Below, in pieces: positions 45,167-56,200 of a DNA stretch of 64,000 nt. Origin of the DNA: Hylemonella gracilis str. Niagara R (GTDB taxonomy: Bacteria > Pseudomonadota > Gammaproteobacteria > Burkholderiales > Burkholderiaceae_C); NCBI RefSeq assembly GCF_000600295.1, contig NZ_JEMG01000001.1:829055-893054 (forward strand), in the 5' to 3' direction. The notes under the pieces were generated by a model, which made no database searches, was not told the origin of the DNA, and saw nothing but the letters and a program-made list of their open reading frames with translations. The position numbers and the translations under genes were made by a program. Each line of letters begins with the position of its first letter. The first letter of the stretch is position 1.

Positions 45167-45902
45167 GGCGGGTTTCCACGTTCAGGGTTTGGTGTGCCCG
45201 AGGCGGGGCGGCTTCGGGCTGGTAAGCGCGCAGCAGATGCCGCAGCAGGGGCTGTTGCGCCGGGACCAGATAGGGTAACAGCAATGCCAGGGACTGCGCC
45301 GTTGCCCGCAGCACGGCGTTTTGCAACTGCTCCGGTTCCAGCGCCCGTCGGGGGTCGAGCGCGTAGTCGTGGCTCAGTCCATGGCTGAGCAGCACGCTCT
45401 GGGTGCTGGCCAACTGGTCGAGCTGCGCCGCGAAGTCCGATGCTGCTTCGGGGCCGTCGGCCAGTTGGCTGGGCTCCAGTGCGCCATGCGCCTGCAGGCT
45501 GTCCAGCAACTGGCGCAAGGCGGCGGCCTGCGCCAGCAGCACTTGGCGCATGCCTTGCTCCAGGTGGCGGTTGCGCTGCAGCAGGAGACTTAGGTCGCGG
45601 TACAGAAACCGGCAGTCCCAGATGCGTTCGGCCAGGCTGTGCGTGAAGAACCAGGCATCTTCCGCGTCGCGCGCGTCCGAGGCGGCGGTCAGCAGGGGAG
45701 ACAAGGCCTCAAGGTGCTGGTCGAACAAGGCGTTGACCAAGCCGTCCTTGCTGGGATGGTGGTAGTGCAGATTGCCCGCGCTGATGCCCATCTCGGCCGC
45801 GATCTGACCTATGGATACCTGCGGTTCTCCATAACGGTTGAACAGTGCCAGCGCGGTTTCCAGGATGCGCTCGGCCGTGCGGCGCGGAGCTTTGCGGGTC
45901 AT
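45141..45902 (-). CDS. TetR family regulator
   Basis: A 253-aa protein with an N-terminal TetR helix-turn-helix ('[20 protein letters not shown]', '[20 protein letters not shown]', '[14 protein letters not shown]') and a helical ligand domain. Located between the acyl-CoA-binding protein and the phasin, it may regulate fatty acid or PHA metabolism; that role is inferred only from position. Confidence 0.87.
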   Translation of the reverse strand: MTRKAPRRTAERILETALALFNRYGEPQVSIGQIAAEMGISAGNLHYHHPSKDGLVNALFDQHLEALSPLLTAASDARDAEDAWFFTHSLAERIWDCRFLYRDLSLLLQRNRHLEQGMRQVLLAQAAALRQLLDSLQAHGALEPSQLADGPEAASDFAAQLDQLASTQSVLLSHGLSHDYALDPRRALEPEQLQNAVLRATAQSLALLLPYLVPAQQPLLRHLLRAYQPEAAPPRAHQTLNVETRHERPEKTV

Positions 45903-45917
45903 CGGAGCGGCCCGAAT

Positions 45918-46442
45918 TCAGCGGGGTTTTCTGGCGGCTGTCTTGCGGGCGGGCGCCTTGCGCGCGGCGCTTTTGGCCGTCGGCACGGCTTTCTTGCGGG
46001 TCGTGGCCGTGGTCGTGGTCGTGGGTGGGCGTGTCGCCCGCCGGGGCGAGGCAGCGCCAGCTTCGGGCTGTGCCTCGAGCTCGGCCTCCAGCCGCGCGAT
46101 GCGGTCCTTCAGCGCCTGCAGTTCCTGCGCCGTCGGCAGGCCCAGCCGTTGCAGGGTGCGGGCCACGCGCTCCTCGAACAGGCCTTCGAGCTTGTTCCAT
46201 TGCTGGCCCAGGTTGTCGCTGAGCTTGTCGCCGAAGTTCTCGCCCAGCTTCTGGTTGAAAGCCGCCTGGGCTTTTTCCGCCACCGAGCCGGCCATGGCCT
46301 GGGTGCGGCGCTGCATGGCCAGCCCTTCCTGCACCAGCGCATCCAGCACCTGGCTGCCCTGGGCCTGGGCGCGGGCAAGCGCGTCCAGGCCGCCTTGCCA
46401 GATCTGGCGGGCGGTTTCGTCGAAATCAGGGGGTTTTTTCAT
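45918..46442 (-). CDS. PHA granule-associated phasin with histone-like tail
   Basis: A 174-aa protein. The N-terminal part (about 1-115) is a phasin-type amphipathic helix region ('[20 protein letters not shown]', '[15 protein letters not shown]', a short coiled coil). The C-terminal part is rich in Lys, Ala, Pro and Thr ([20 protein letters not shown].. [13 protein letters not shown]) like the DNA-binding tail of PhaF. Such proteins coat PHA granules and tie them to the nucleoid. ATG 46442 begins the conserved MKKPPDF. Confidence 0.78.
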   Translation of the reverse strand: MKKPPDFDETARQIWQGGLDALARAQAQGSQVLDALVQEGLAMQRRTQAMAGSVAEKAQAAFNQKLGENFGDKLSDNLGQQWNKLEGLFEERVARTLQRLGLPTAQELQALKDRIARLEAELEAQPEAGAASPRRATRPPTTTTTATTRKKAVPTAKSAARKAPARKTAARKPR

Positions 46443-46542
46443 GATGTCTCCTCGGCGGGTATTCACTGTAAGGTTTCAGAGAGGGAAGCACCAGAGGAGC
46501 TGCGATAATCTGAGCGGTCAAAAATATCGAGGGATGGCTGGA

Positions 46543-47610
46543 ATGATTCTGGTGACAGGCGGGGCGGGTTTCATCGGCTCCAATTTCGTGCTGGACTGGT
46601 TGGGGACGGATCACGGGTATCGCGACGAGCCGGTGCTCAACCTAGATAAGCTCACCTACGCGGGCAATCTGGAAAATCTTGCTTCCCTGCAAAGTAACAC
46701 GCAACATGTGTTTGTGCAGGGTGACATCGGCGACAGCGCCTTGCTGGCCCGCCTGCTGGTCGAGCACCGACCGCGCGCCATCATCAACTTCGCGGCCGAG
46801 TCCCATGTGGACCGCTCCATCCACGGCCCCGGAGATTTCATCCAGACCAATATCGTCGGCACCTTTCGCCTGCTGGAGGCGGTCCGGGCGTATTGGAATG
46901 GCCTGGAAGAGCCTGCCCGATCGGCCTTTCGCTTCCTCCATGTCTCCACCGACGAGGTCTATGGTTCCTTGGCGGCGCAAGACCCGGCCTTCACCGAGTC
47001 GCACAGGTACGAACCCAACAGCCCTTATTCCGCCAGCAAGGCCGCGAGCGACCACCTGGTGCGTGCCTACCACCACACCTACGGCCTGCCGGTGCTCACG
47101 ACCAATTGTTCCAACAACTATGGCCCCTACCACTTTCCCGAGAAGCTGATCCCGCTGATGATCGTCAACGCCTTGGCCGGCAAGCCGCTGCCGGTCTACG
47201 GCGATGGCATGCAAGTGCGCGACTGGCTCTATGTTCGGGACCATTGCAGCGCGATCCGCGAGGTGCTGGCCCGCGGCCGGGTGGGTGAGACTTACAACGT
47301 TGGTGGCTGGAACGAAAAGGCCAATATCGACATTGTGAAAACCCTCTGCGGTCTGTTGGATGGGCTGCGCCCGCGCGGTGACGGCAAGAGCTATGCGGAG
47401 CAAATCACTTACGTCAAGGATCGGCCAGGCCATGACCGGCGTTACGCCATTGACGCTCGCAAGCTGGAGCGGGAACTGGGCTGGAAGCCTGCCGAGACGT
47501 TCGAGACAGGGATCTTGAAGACCGTCCAGTGGTATCTGCAGAACCCCGATTGGGTGGCCCATGTGCAATCTGGTGCCTATCGGGACTGGGTGCAGAAGCA
47601 GTACGCCTGA
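46543..47610 (+). CDS. rfbB: dTDP-glucose 4,6-dehydratase
   Basis: A 355-aa extended SDR with '[19 protein letters not shown]', '[16 protein letters not shown]', '[13 protein letters not shown]' and the catalytic '[15 protein letters not shown]'. Second step of dTDP-L-rhamnose synthesis. Two ATGs are close; 46543 has GAGG at proper spacing. First gene of the plus-strand polysaccharide locus and of rfbBDAC. Confidence 0.95.
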   Translation: MILVTGGAGFIGSNFVLDWLGTDHGYRDEPVLNLDKLTYAGNLENLASLQSNTQHVFVQGDIGDSALLARLLVEHRPRAIINFAAESHVDRSIHGPGDFIQTNIVGTFRLLEAVRAYWNGLEEPARSAFRFLHVSTDEVYGSLAAQDPAFTESHRYEPNSPYSASKAASDHLVRAYHHTYGLPVLTTNCSNNYGPYHFPEKLIPLMIVNALAGKPLPVYGDGMQVRDWLYVRDHCSAIREVLARGRVGETYNVGGWNEKANIDIVKTLCGLLDGLRPRGDGKSYAEQITYVKDRPGHDRRYAIDARKLERELGWKPAETFETGILKTVQWYLQNPDWVAHVQSGAYRDWVQKQYA

Positions 47611-47627
47611 CGTAGGCGTCGCCAAGG

Positions 47628-48527
47628 ATGAAAATTCTTCTGTTCGGCAAGAACGGCCAAATCGGCTGGGAGCTACAGCGCAGTTTGGCGCCCTTGGGTG
47701 ATGTGGTTGCGTTGGACCGTCAGGGCGCCAATGGTCTTTGCGGTGATTTGAGCGATCTGAAGGGCTTGGAGCGCACCGTTCGGGAGGTGCGGCCTGACGT
47801 GATCGTCAATGCCGCGGCCTATACCGCCGTGGACAAAGCCGAGAGCGAGGCTGCTCTGGCGACTTGTGTCAATGGGTTGGCGCCTGGCGTTCTGGCGAGC
47901 ACGGCGGCAAGCACGAATGCATTGCTGGTGCACTACAGCACCGACTATGTGTTTGATGGAAGCGGCGACCGTCCGTGGGAGGAAGGTGGGCCTACTGGCC
48001 CGTTGTCAGTCTATGGTCGAACCAAGCTGGAAGGCGAGCAAGCCATACAGGCCAGTGGTTGCCGCCATCTGGTTTTCCGTACCAGTTGGGTCTATGCCGC
48101 GCGGGGTGGCAACTTCGCCAAAACCATGCTGCGCCTCGCCACTGAGCGGGACGAGATCAAGGTCATCCTCGACCAGATTGGCGCGCCCACAGGGGCCGAT
48201 CTGCTTGCCGACGCGACGGCGCACGCAGTGCGCCAGTGCGCAAGGCAACAGGCTCCGGAAATCCTGGGGCTCTATCACCTCACCGCCGCGGGCGAGACCA
48301 GTTGGTTTGACTACGCGCGCTTCGTGCTCAACCACGCGCAAGGCCAGGGCAAGGTACTCAAGGTGGCTGCTCAGCAAGTGCAGGCCATTCCTAGCAGTGC
48401 CTATCCCACGCCTGCGCGCCGTCCGCAAAATTCCCGACTGAATTGCGAACGCCTGCAACAGGCGTTCAGTTTGACATTACCGCATTGGCAGGTCGGCGTG
48501 GCCCGCATGTTGGACGAAATACTTTAA
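47628..48527 (+). CDS. rfbD: dTDP-4-dehydrorhamnose reductase
   Basis: A 299-aa reductase with '[17 protein letters not shown]', '[18 protein letters not shown]', '[17 protein letters not shown]' and '[12 protein letters not shown]'. Last step of dTDP-L-rhamnose synthesis. 17 nt after rfbB. Confidence 0.95.
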   Translation: MKILLFGKNGQIGWELQRSLAPLGDVVALDRQGANGLCGDLSDLKGLERTVREVRPDVIVNAAAYTAVDKAESEAALATCVNGLAPGVLASTAASTNALLVHYSTDYVFDGSGDRPWEEGGPTGPLSVYGRTKLEGEQAIQASGCRHLVFRTSWVYAARGGNFAKTMLRLATERDEIKVILDQIGAPTGADLLADATAHAVRQCARQQAPEILGLYHLTAAGETSWFDYARFVLNHAQGQGKVLKVAAQQVQAIPSSAYPTPARRPQNSRLNCERLQQAFSLTLPHWQVGVARMLDEIL

Positions 48528-48544
48528 GCAAAAGGCAAGACGCC

Positions 48545-49432
48545 ATGACGACTCAACGCAAAGGCATCATCCTCGCCGGTGGCTCCGGCACGCGCTTGCA
48601 TCCGGCGACCTTGGCTCTCAGCAAGCAGCTCATGCCGGTCTACGATAAGCCCATGGTCTATTACCCGCTGAGCACGCTCATGCTCGCGGGTATCACAGAC
48701 ATTTTGCTCATCAGCACCCCGCAGGACACGCCGCGCTTCACGCAACTTCTAGGCGACGGTAGCCAGTGGGGCTTGAATCTGCAATACGCCGTGCAGCCCA
48801 GTCCTGACGGGCTGGCGCAGGCGTTCATCATTGGCGAGAAGTTTGTCGGCCATCACCCCAGCGCATTGGTGTTGGGCGACAACATCTTTCATGGTCATGG
48901 CTTTCAAGATTTGCTTCAGGCAGCGGACCGTAATTTGGATGGTGCAACGGTTTTTGCCTACCATGTGAATGATCCCGAGCGGTTTGGCGTCGTTGCTTTT
49001 GATGCCCAAGGCAAAGCCACCAGCATTGAAGAAAAGCCCAAGCAGCCCCAAAGCAACTATGCGGTGACAGGGCTCTATTTCTATGACTCTCAGGTGGTGG
49101 ACATCGCGAAATCGATCAAGCCCAGTGCGAGGGGAGAGTTGGAGATCACCACGGTCAACCAAACCTATCTGGAGCGGGCGCAGTTGCAAGTGCAGATCAT
49201 GCAGCGAGGCTATGCCTGGTTGGATACGGGGACGCATGACAGTCTGTTGGAAGCCAGTCAGTTCATCGCCACCCTGGAGCATCGGCAAGGTCTCAAGGTG
49301 GCCTGTCCGGAGGAAATTGCCTGGCGTCAAGGTTGGATCAATGATGGGCAGCTGGAAGAGCTGGCGCGGCCCATGCTTAAGAACGGCTATGGTCAGTATC
49401 TGGTTCGGGTGCTGAAGGACGTGGTCCGATGA
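48545..49432 (+). CDS. rfbA: Glucose-1-phosphate thymidylyltransferase
   Basis: A 295-aa RmlA with '[20 protein letters not shown]', '[20 protein letters not shown]', '[13 protein letters not shown]' and '[20 protein letters not shown]'. It makes dTDP-glucose from glucose-1-P and is feedback-inhibited by dTDP-rhamnose in studied homologues. 17 nt after rfbD; overlaps rfbC by 4 nt. Confidence 0.96.
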   Translation: MTTQRKGIILAGGSGTRLHPATLALSKQLMPVYDKPMVYYPLSTLMLAGITDILLISTPQDTPRFTQLLGDGSQWGLNLQYAVQPSPDGLAQAFIIGEKFVGHHPSALVLGDNIFHGHGFQDLLQAADRNLDGATVFAYHVNDPERFGVVAFDAQGKATSIEEKPKQPQSNYAVTGLYFYDSQVVDIAKSIKPSARGELEITTVNQTYLERAQLQVQIMQRGYAWLDTGTHDSLLEASQFIATLEHRQGLKVACPEEIAWRQGWINDGQLEELARPMLKNGYGQYLVRVLKDVVR

Positions 49433-49977
49433 ATATTGTGTCAACTGCACTGCCTGAAGTGCTCATCATCGAACCCAAAGTCTTTGGTGACGCCCGCGGA
49501 TTTTTTTTTGAGAGCTTCAATCAGAAGATATTCAATCAAGCAACAGGCACGAACCATCAATTCGTGCAAGACAATCACAGCCGCAGTGCCAGGGGGGTGT
49601 TGCGGGGCTTGCACTACCAGATCCAACAGCCTCAGGGCAAACTGGTCCGTGTGGCACGAGGCTTGGTTTTCGATGTTGCTGTTGATATACGCAAAAGCTC
49701 GTCCAACTTTGGCAAATGGGTGGGCGTGGAGCTGAGCGAAGAAAACCAGCGCCAGCTCTGGGTGCCGCCTGGCTTTGCCCACGGATTTGTGGTGTTGAGT
49801 GAAAGTGCGGACTTCCTTTACAAGACCACGGACTATTACGCGCCGCAATTTGAGCGCAGCATTGCCTGGAACGACCCCACCTTGAACATCCAGTGGCCTC
49901 TTGATGGACTGGAAGTGAAGCTTTCAGCCAAGGATCAGCAGGGGGCGACGCTCACTCAGGCTGAGGTATTTGTCTGA
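49429..49977 (+). CDS. rfbC: dTDP-4-dehydrorhamnose 3,5-epimerase
   Basis: A 182-aa RmlC cupin with '[15 protein letters not shown]', '[17 protein letters not shown]' (catalytic His) and '[19 protein letters not shown]'. Third enzyme of the dTDP-rhamnose pathway. It overlaps rfbA by 4 nt and the wzm start by 1 nt. Confidence 0.95.
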   Translation: MNIVSTALPEVLIIEPKVFGDARGFFFESFNQKIFNQATGTNHQFVQDNHSRSARGVLRGLHYQIQQPQGKLVRVARGLVFDVAVDIRKSSSNFGKWVGVELSEENQRQLWVPPGFAHGFVVLSESADFLYKTTDYYAPQFERSIAWNDPTLNIQWPLDGLEVKLSAKDQQGATLTQAEVFV

Positions 49978-50798
49978 TGCAGACGTTTTCCACTTCACCG
50001 ATCGAGATGCTTGCCAGCCTCTGGCGCTATCGGCAGTTGGCAATGCAGATGAGCAAGCGCGATGCAATCGGCCGTTACCGCGGCTCCATCATGGGCTTGG
50101 CTTGGTCGTTCTTCAATCCACTGTTGATGCTGGTCATATACACCATTGTGTTTTCAGGCATCTTCAAGTCCCGTTGGGGAGTGGATACCAATGAAAGCAG
50201 GGCCGACTTCGCCCTGCTGCTCTTTGTGGGCATGATCGTCCACGGCCTTTTCGCCGAGTGCGTCAACCGCGCGCCCACGCTGATTTTGCATAACGTCAAC
50301 TATGTCAAAAAAGTTGTCTTCCCACTAGACATCATTCCTTGGACCGCATTGGCCGCAGCGTTGTTCCATGCGGCTATCAGCATGTTGGTGCTTTTGCTGG
50401 TGCAACTGATTTTGCGTCAGGCTTTGCCTTGGACGGTGGTGCTGTTGCCGGTGGTGGTGTTGCCTTTGATACTGGGGGTCATGGGCATGAGTTGGTTGCT
50501 GGCTTCATTGGGCGTCTATGTGCGTGACGTCGGTCAGGTGACCGGCGTGTTCAGCACGGTCATGCTTTTCATTTCCGGCGTTTTTTTTCCGATCAGCGCC
50601 TTGCCCCCTGCATACCAGTTCTGGGTGCGCATCAATCCCTTGGCGGTCGTCATTGAGCAATGCCGCGAAATACTTATCTTTGGTCGACTACCGAACATGC
50701 TGACATGGTCCATTCTGCTGGTTGCAGGCTTGTTGCTGGCGTGGCTGGGTTTTGCCTGGTTCCAGAAGACACGGAAGGGATTTGCCGATGTCCTCTGA
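49977..50798 (+). CDS. wzm: O-polysaccharide ABC transporter permease
   Basis: A 273-aa ABC-2-type permease with six membrane helices. Its start 'LASLWRYRQLAMQMSKRDAI' and 'GRYRGSIMGLAWSFFNPLLM' is the signature of polysaccharide exporters of the Wzm/KpsM type. With Wzt it moves undecaprenyl-linked polymer across the inner membrane. It overlaps wzt by 11 nt. Confidence 0.92.
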   Translation: MQTFSTSPIEMLASLWRYRQLAMQMSKRDAIGRYRGSIMGLAWSFFNPLLMLVIYTIVFSGIFKSRWGVDTNESRADFALLLFVGMIVHGLFAECVNRAPTLILHNVNYVKKVVFPLDIIPWTALAAALFHAAISMLVLLLVQLILRQALPWTVVLLPVVVLPLILGVMGMSWLLASLGVYVRDVGQVTGVFSTVMLFISGVFFPISALPPAYQFWVRINPLAVVIEQCREILIFGRLPNMLTWSILLVAGLLLAWLGFAWFQKTRKGFADVL

Positions 50799-52179
50799 TG
50801 AAATCGCTATCCGCGTGCAAGGTCTGTCGAAGTGCTACCAGATCTACGATCGCCCTCAAGACCGACTCAAGCAATTCATTCTGCCGCGCGTGAGACCGCT
50901 ACTGGGCAAGTCGCCACGGAACTATTTTCGTGAATTCTGGGCGCTGCGCGATGTGTCTTTCGAGGTGAAGAAGGGCGAGGTTGTTGGCATCATCGGGCGT
51001 AACGGCAGTGGCAAATCTACATTGCTGCAAATGATCTGTGGCACGCTGAATCCAACCAGTGGTTCCATCCAGACTCAAGGGCGTATTGCCGCTTTGTTGG
51101 AGCTCGGTTCCGGCTTCAATCCAGAATTTACCGGACGTGAAAATGTTTACATGAACGCGGCGGTGCTCGGGTTGAGCAAGGAAGAGACCGATGCAAGATT
51201 TGACGAAATTGCCGCTTTTGCGGACATCGGCGATTTCATTGAGCAGCCCGTTAAAACCTACTCCAGCGGCATGATCGTTCGCTTGGCGTTCGGTGTGATC
51301 GCCCACGTGGATGCTGACGTGCTGGTTGTGGACGAAGCACTTGCCGTCGGTGACGCAGTGTTCACCCAGAAGTGCATGCGTTTCATCCGTAGTTTTCGCG
51401 AGCAAGGCACCTTGCTTTTCGTGAGTCATGACATGTCGGCGGTGCAGAACCTATGTCAGACCGCGATCTGGCTGCATCAGGGGCAAGTACGGCAACGAGG
51501 CACATCGAAGGGCGTGGGCGAAGCATATCTTCAGTACACATTGCAAGAGGTATATGGGAGTGCAGAGAAGCTGATTTCCGTGGGGCAGGATGTACCCAAG
51601 GATGCGCTGAGCGCGCAGCCAGAGCATGCGGATGAGACTGAGAAAGTGGAGACGGTGGATGCACCGATCCTGGAGTATGGTGCGCGCTTTTCGGTGCGAG
51701 ACAACTTAGCCCAGGCCAAGGGCTGGACAACGGGGGCAGCTGAAATATTGTCGGTTCAGCTGGAGCGACAGGACGGCAAAGACGCGGCTTCCTTCGAGGG
51801 CGGCGAGCGAGTTTGTCTACGTATTCGGGCGAAGGCGCATCAGTTTCTGGCAAGTCCCATACTCGGTTTTCTGGTGCGAGACCGTTTGGGACAGGACTTG
51901 TTTGGCGAGAACAGCCTGCCTTTCAGCAGCGCTTCCCTGACACCCGTGAATGCAGGGCAGGAGTTCGAGGCCAAGTTCGTTTTCCGCCTACCCATGCTGC
52001 CCAATGGGGACTATGCAATAACGGCTGCGGTGGCCGATGGAACTCTGCATGCCAACGTGGAGCACCACTGGCTGCATGACGCAGTCATCATCCATGTCTC
52101 GTCAAGCAAAGTGCGGTGGGGATTGGTCGGTGTTGCATTTGAGAGTGTGTCACTGATCGGGTGCGAAGAGGGTAAATGA
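50788..52179 (+). CDS. wzt: O-polysaccharide ABC transporter ATPase with C-terminal glycan-recognition domain
   Basis: A 463-aa protein. Nucleotide domain: Walker A 'GRNGSGKST' (70-78), signature YSSGM (LSGGQ equivalent, typical of Wzt) and Walker B 'DVLVVDEALAVGD'. Residues about 300-463 form a Wzt C-terminal beta-sandwich ('GAEILSVQLERQDGKDAASF', 'MLPNGDYAITAAVADGTLH'). In studied systems this domain recognises a modified chain end. So chain length and export may be coupled to a terminal modification, perhaps by the methyltransferases downstream. Confidence 0.92.
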   Translation: MSSDEIAIRVQGLSKCYQIYDRPQDRLKQFILPRVRPLLGKSPRNYFREFWALRDVSFEVKKGEVVGIIGRNGSGKSTLLQMICGTLNPTSGSIQTQGRIAALLELGSGFNPEFTGRENVYMNAAVLGLSKEETDARFDEIAAFADIGDFIEQPVKTYSSGMIVRLAFGVIAHVDADVLVVDEALAVGDAVFTQKCMRFIRSFREQGTLLFVSHDMSAVQNLCQTAIWLHQGQVRQRGTSKGVGEAYLQYTLQEVYGSAEKLISVGQDVPKDALSAQPEHADETEKVETVDAPILEYGARFSVRDNLAQAKGWTTGAAEILSVQLERQDGKDAASFEGGERVCLRIRAKAHQFLASPILGFLVRDRLGQDLFGENSLPFSSASLTPVNAGQEFEAKFVFRLPMLPNGDYAITAAVADGTLHANVEHHWLHDAVIIHVSSSKVRWGLVGVAFESVSLIGCEEGK

Positions 52180-52274
52180 AGTGGTGTGGCGCCCCACTGA
52201 CTTTTTTAGAAGTTGCATGAATAAGATTTGTGCGGATATTTAATGATTTCTGTTATTTGAGAACGGGGTGTCTT

Positions 52275-53174
52275 ATGACCTCTACCAATCCAGTCTCGCA
52301 GCAAAATGAGTTTGACGAGCAGGCGTATTTGGCGGCGAACCCGGATGTCAAGGCTGCCGTGGTCGCTGGGTACATGCGTTCGGGTGAAGAGCATTACCGG
52401 TTGCATGGGAAAAACGAAGGCAGGCCACTCAATAGAGAGGACGGATGGTTGAAGGAAGGATTGAGGCCGGTCTTGGATCAGCCCTATGTTTTCGACGGAT
52501 TGACGTCTGTGCATAACCATGACTTCATGGCATTGCCTGAATTCGAATCTGCTTATGCGCGCGGTGTGAAGGCTGCGGGAGGGCGAGACTACAAATGGCA
52601 TTGGCGCGTGCATATCGGTCTTTGGGCCGCTCGCTGCGCAATTCGTGTAGATGGTGACTTTGTCGAATGCGGTGTCAACCGGGGCTTTCTCAGTTCGGCG
52701 ATCATGCATGACTTGGGTTGGAACGGTACGGGGCGAACGTTCTATTTATTGGATACATTCGCCGGGCTGGACGCGCGCTATGTCTCGGAACAAGAAAAAG
52801 ACAGCGGTGTATTAGAAAGAAACGAAGACGAGCTGCAAAAAGGCTTTTACACGACAGACGTGCAGGTGGTGCGAGACAATTTTTCAGAATGGTCCAATGT
52901 GCAGATTGTCGTGGGGTCGATTCCAGAAACATTGAACTCTATCAAATCGGAAAAACTCGCCTTCCTGCATATTGATTTGAATAACAGTCCACCCGAAGTG
53001 GCGACGATTGATGCCTTGTGGGACCGCATGTCTGTAGGAGGCATGGTGCTACTGGATGACTATGCCTACTATGGGTATCAGCCGCAGAAGGAAGGCATGG
53101 ACAATTGGGCGCGTCAGCATCGAGTGCCGATTGCCAGTTTGCCCACTGGGCAGGGTTTGCTTGTCAAGGCCTGA
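52275..53174 (+). CDS. TylF/MycF-like O-methyltransferase with N-terminal glycan-locus motif
   Basis: A 299-aa protein. Residues about 10-50 hold a short module ('FDEQAYLAANPDVKAAV', 'GYMRSGEEHYRLHGKNEGR') that recurs in bacterial surface-glycan enzymes. The rest is a class I SAM methyltransferase of the TylF/macrocin type ('VDGDFVECGVNRGFLSS', 'FYLLDTFAGLD', 'LAFLHIDLNNSPPEVATIDA', 'DDYAYYGYQ'). It may O-methylate a sugar, possibly the chain-capping methyl. GC content is lower than upstream genes. Confidence 0.8.
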   Translation: MTSTNPVSQQNEFDEQAYLAANPDVKAAVVAGYMRSGEEHYRLHGKNEGRPLNREDGWLKEGLRPVLDQPYVFDGLTSVHNHDFMALPEFESAYARGVKAAGGRDYKWHWRVHIGLWAARCAIRVDGDFVECGVNRGFLSSAIMHDLGWNGTGRTFYLLDTFAGLDARYVSEQEKDSGVLERNEDELQKGFYTTDVQVVRDNFSEWSNVQIVVGSIPETLNSIKSEKLAFLHIDLNNSPPEVATIDALWDRMSVGGMVLLDDYAYYGYQPQKEGMDNWARQHRVPIASLPTGQGLLVKA

Positions 53175-53294
53175 GACCAGAGTCTCAGAGTTCGTTGGTT
53201 GCTAGATCATTAGTTAACGAAGAATCGAGATGCCCATCTGGGCTGGTTCAGATATGGATTTGAAATGCACTTTGTTAGTGGTGCAGTACTGACA

Positions 53295-56200
53295 ATGAAA
53301 AAGAATCTGCGCGAGTTTTATAACGAACATCTAGGCAAGCTGTCTGACAAATGGGCTGGCTATTTGGTTGCCTACGACCATACGTTCAGCGCCTATCGAG
53401 AGCAGCCCATACGCTTGCTGGAAATCGGTATCCAGAATGGTGGCTCTTTGGAGATCTGGTCCCGCTACTTCCCCAATGCTCAGGTTCTGGTGGGTTGTGA
53501 CATCAATCCCAAATGTGCGGAGCTGAAGTACGAAGATCCGCGCATCAAGGTGGTGGTGGGTGACGCCAATGCGCCAGTAACGCAGCAGGAAGTATTGAGT
53601 CACTCGCAAAAATTCGATGTGATCTTGGACGATGGATCACATTTCAGCAGCGACATTGTTCGGTCATTCGCCTTGTACTTTCCGAAGCTGGAAGATGGGG
53701 GCGTCTATGTTGCAGAAGACCTGCATTGCAGCTATTGGCAATATTACGAGGGGGGACTATTCGACCCCTATTCCTCCATTGCGTTTTTCAAACGTCTGGC
53801 GGATGTCATCAATCACGAACATTGGGGCGTGGACAGAAAGCGCGAGGAGATCTTTAAAGGCTTTGATGCGCTGCGGGGTGTGGCGTCCTGGGAAGATGTT
53901 TTGTCGCATGTGCACTCGGTGGAGTTCAGCAACTCCGTATGCGTCATTCGAAAAAAGGCGCCGGCTGAAAATCGCCTGGGTGAACGGATCGTCGTTGGCT
54001 CTGTGGAGCGCGTCACTGAGGGACACAAAGCGCAACTCGGTGCATCGCCATCATTGATTAATGAAGCGGCGAACAAATGGTCTGCGCAATCCCTGGAGGA
54101 GATGCTGTCCGAGCGCGATTTGCATATCGCCGAACTCGAAGCGGAGGTAATGCGATTGAACCAGGGCTTGACAGACCTTCATGGAGAGTTGAAAGCCTTA
54201 CTGACATCCAGAAGCTGGAGCATTACCGCGCCCTTGCGTTGGCTAGAAGAACGTGGGCGGAGCCTTAAGCGCAAAGTGGTGGGTACGCAATCGGGGAAGG
54301 ACGTGGCTCATACAGCTGTGAAGACTCCGGCACGAAAGAGGCATGCCCAAGTTATGGGGCTGCCAGCAGACTTTGATGCAGATGTGTATCTTGAATTGTA
54401 CCCAGACGTTGTACATGGAGGCATGGATGCGGCAGAACACTATCTGAGTCACGGGCGCTGGGAAGGGCGCAAGTACCATCGCCCTACCATGTTGTCGTCA
54501 AAGCGATTTGATTCCAGCAAGGCGACGGTTCTTGTTGTGAGCCATGAGGCTTCCAGGACGGGCGCGCCCGTTTTGAGTCTCAACTTGGTTGAGGAATTGT
54601 CCAAGCGATACAACGTCGTGGTATTGCTGTTGGGGCATGGCGAGTTGGTGAAGACATTTCAATCTGTCGCAACGGAAGTCTGGCTTGATACGTTAAGCCG
54701 AAACGACCCACGACTTGCGTCTTTCGTCGTCAATAAGATTTGCGAACGCCATGTCCTGTTGTTTGCCATTGTGAACAGCATTGTGTCGCACTCGGTTTTG
54801 GCTCCGCTTGCAATGAAATTTGTGCCGACCATCGGTCTATTTCACGAGTTTGCTTCCTATACACGACCACGGGATGTATTTGCGCAGGCTTTTTTGTGGT
54901 CTACAGAGGTCGTGTTTTCAACGCGTCTGACGATGGAGGATGCGTTAAAAACAGTTTTCTCCGACGGGCTGAGTGCTGTTCACGTGATACCGCAAGGGCG
55001 TTGTTCAATTCCGAAGGACAAGGATTGTGAACAAAGCCTGGTCAATGCTGAGCGAGCGTTCATTGCATCCAAGATGCGGCCGGCAGGATCTGCGGACGAC
55101 AGCATAGTGGTGCTTGGCGTGGGAGCCGTTCAGATCCGCAAGGGTGTTGATCAATTTCTGGAGTGCGCTGCGCGTGTTGCAAGTTCTCCAGGTGGAGAGA
55201 ACTGCCGCTTCGTGTGGTTCGGCCATGGCTATGACCCAGAAACCGACCTAGACTATTCGGTCTATCTCGCCGACCAGATTCAGCGTGCCGGCTTGGCGGA
55301 ACGGGTCGTATTTGTGCGGGAGACAAGTGAAATTGAAAAGGCGTATGAAGAGGCTGACATATTTCTGTTGTCTTCGCGTCTTGATCCTATGCCTAATGTT
55401 GCAATTGATGCGATGAGTTTTGGGGTGCCGGTGGTTTGCTTCGCCGAGACAACCGGCATAGCTGATTTCTTGATCGAACATGATCTCGGGCAGAGCTGTG
55501 TTGCCAAGTATCTTGATGCTGACGATATGGCAGCGAAAGTTCTGAGAATGGCTGAATCCCCAGTCCTTAGAGAAACGCTCGGAAACGCTTGTCGTGAAGC
55601 TGCAAATAAGACTTTTCAAATGCAGAATTATGTGAAGCAGATTGAGCAGGTCGCGCTTTCCGCTTCCAATAAACGGGAACAGGAGTGGAAGGATAGGGGG
55701 GTGATTTCTGCGTCAGGGCAGTTTGATTTCGAAATGGGATCTGCCTCGTCTAGCATGACGCAAGATGAAGCGCTGAATCAGTATGTAAGAGGCTGGGCGA
55801 GGGGTATTGCTTTGGCGAGCGAAATGACGGTGAGGAAACCCTGCCCTGGGTTCCATCCAGGCGTGTTTCGGGAGTGCAATCCTGCCCTGGTCGGTAACGC
55901 GGATCCATTCGCCGTGTATCTTCAAAGAGATCGGCCAACGGGAGTGTGGACTTACCCGGTCATCGTTGGCCCTTATAAGAAAAAATCGGATCAGCCCATT
56001 AATAAGCGAGTTGCTCTGCATCTGCATGCCTACTATGTAGACATGGTTTCGGACATCATTCAGCGTCTTGATCAAAATCGTGTCCGTCCAGATTTATTCG
56101 TGAGCGTCAAGGATGACGATGCGCGGCAGACCGTATTCGAATTATTAAAGAACTATGGCGGACGCGTCATGGAGGTGCAAGTCGTTCCTAACCGGGGAAG

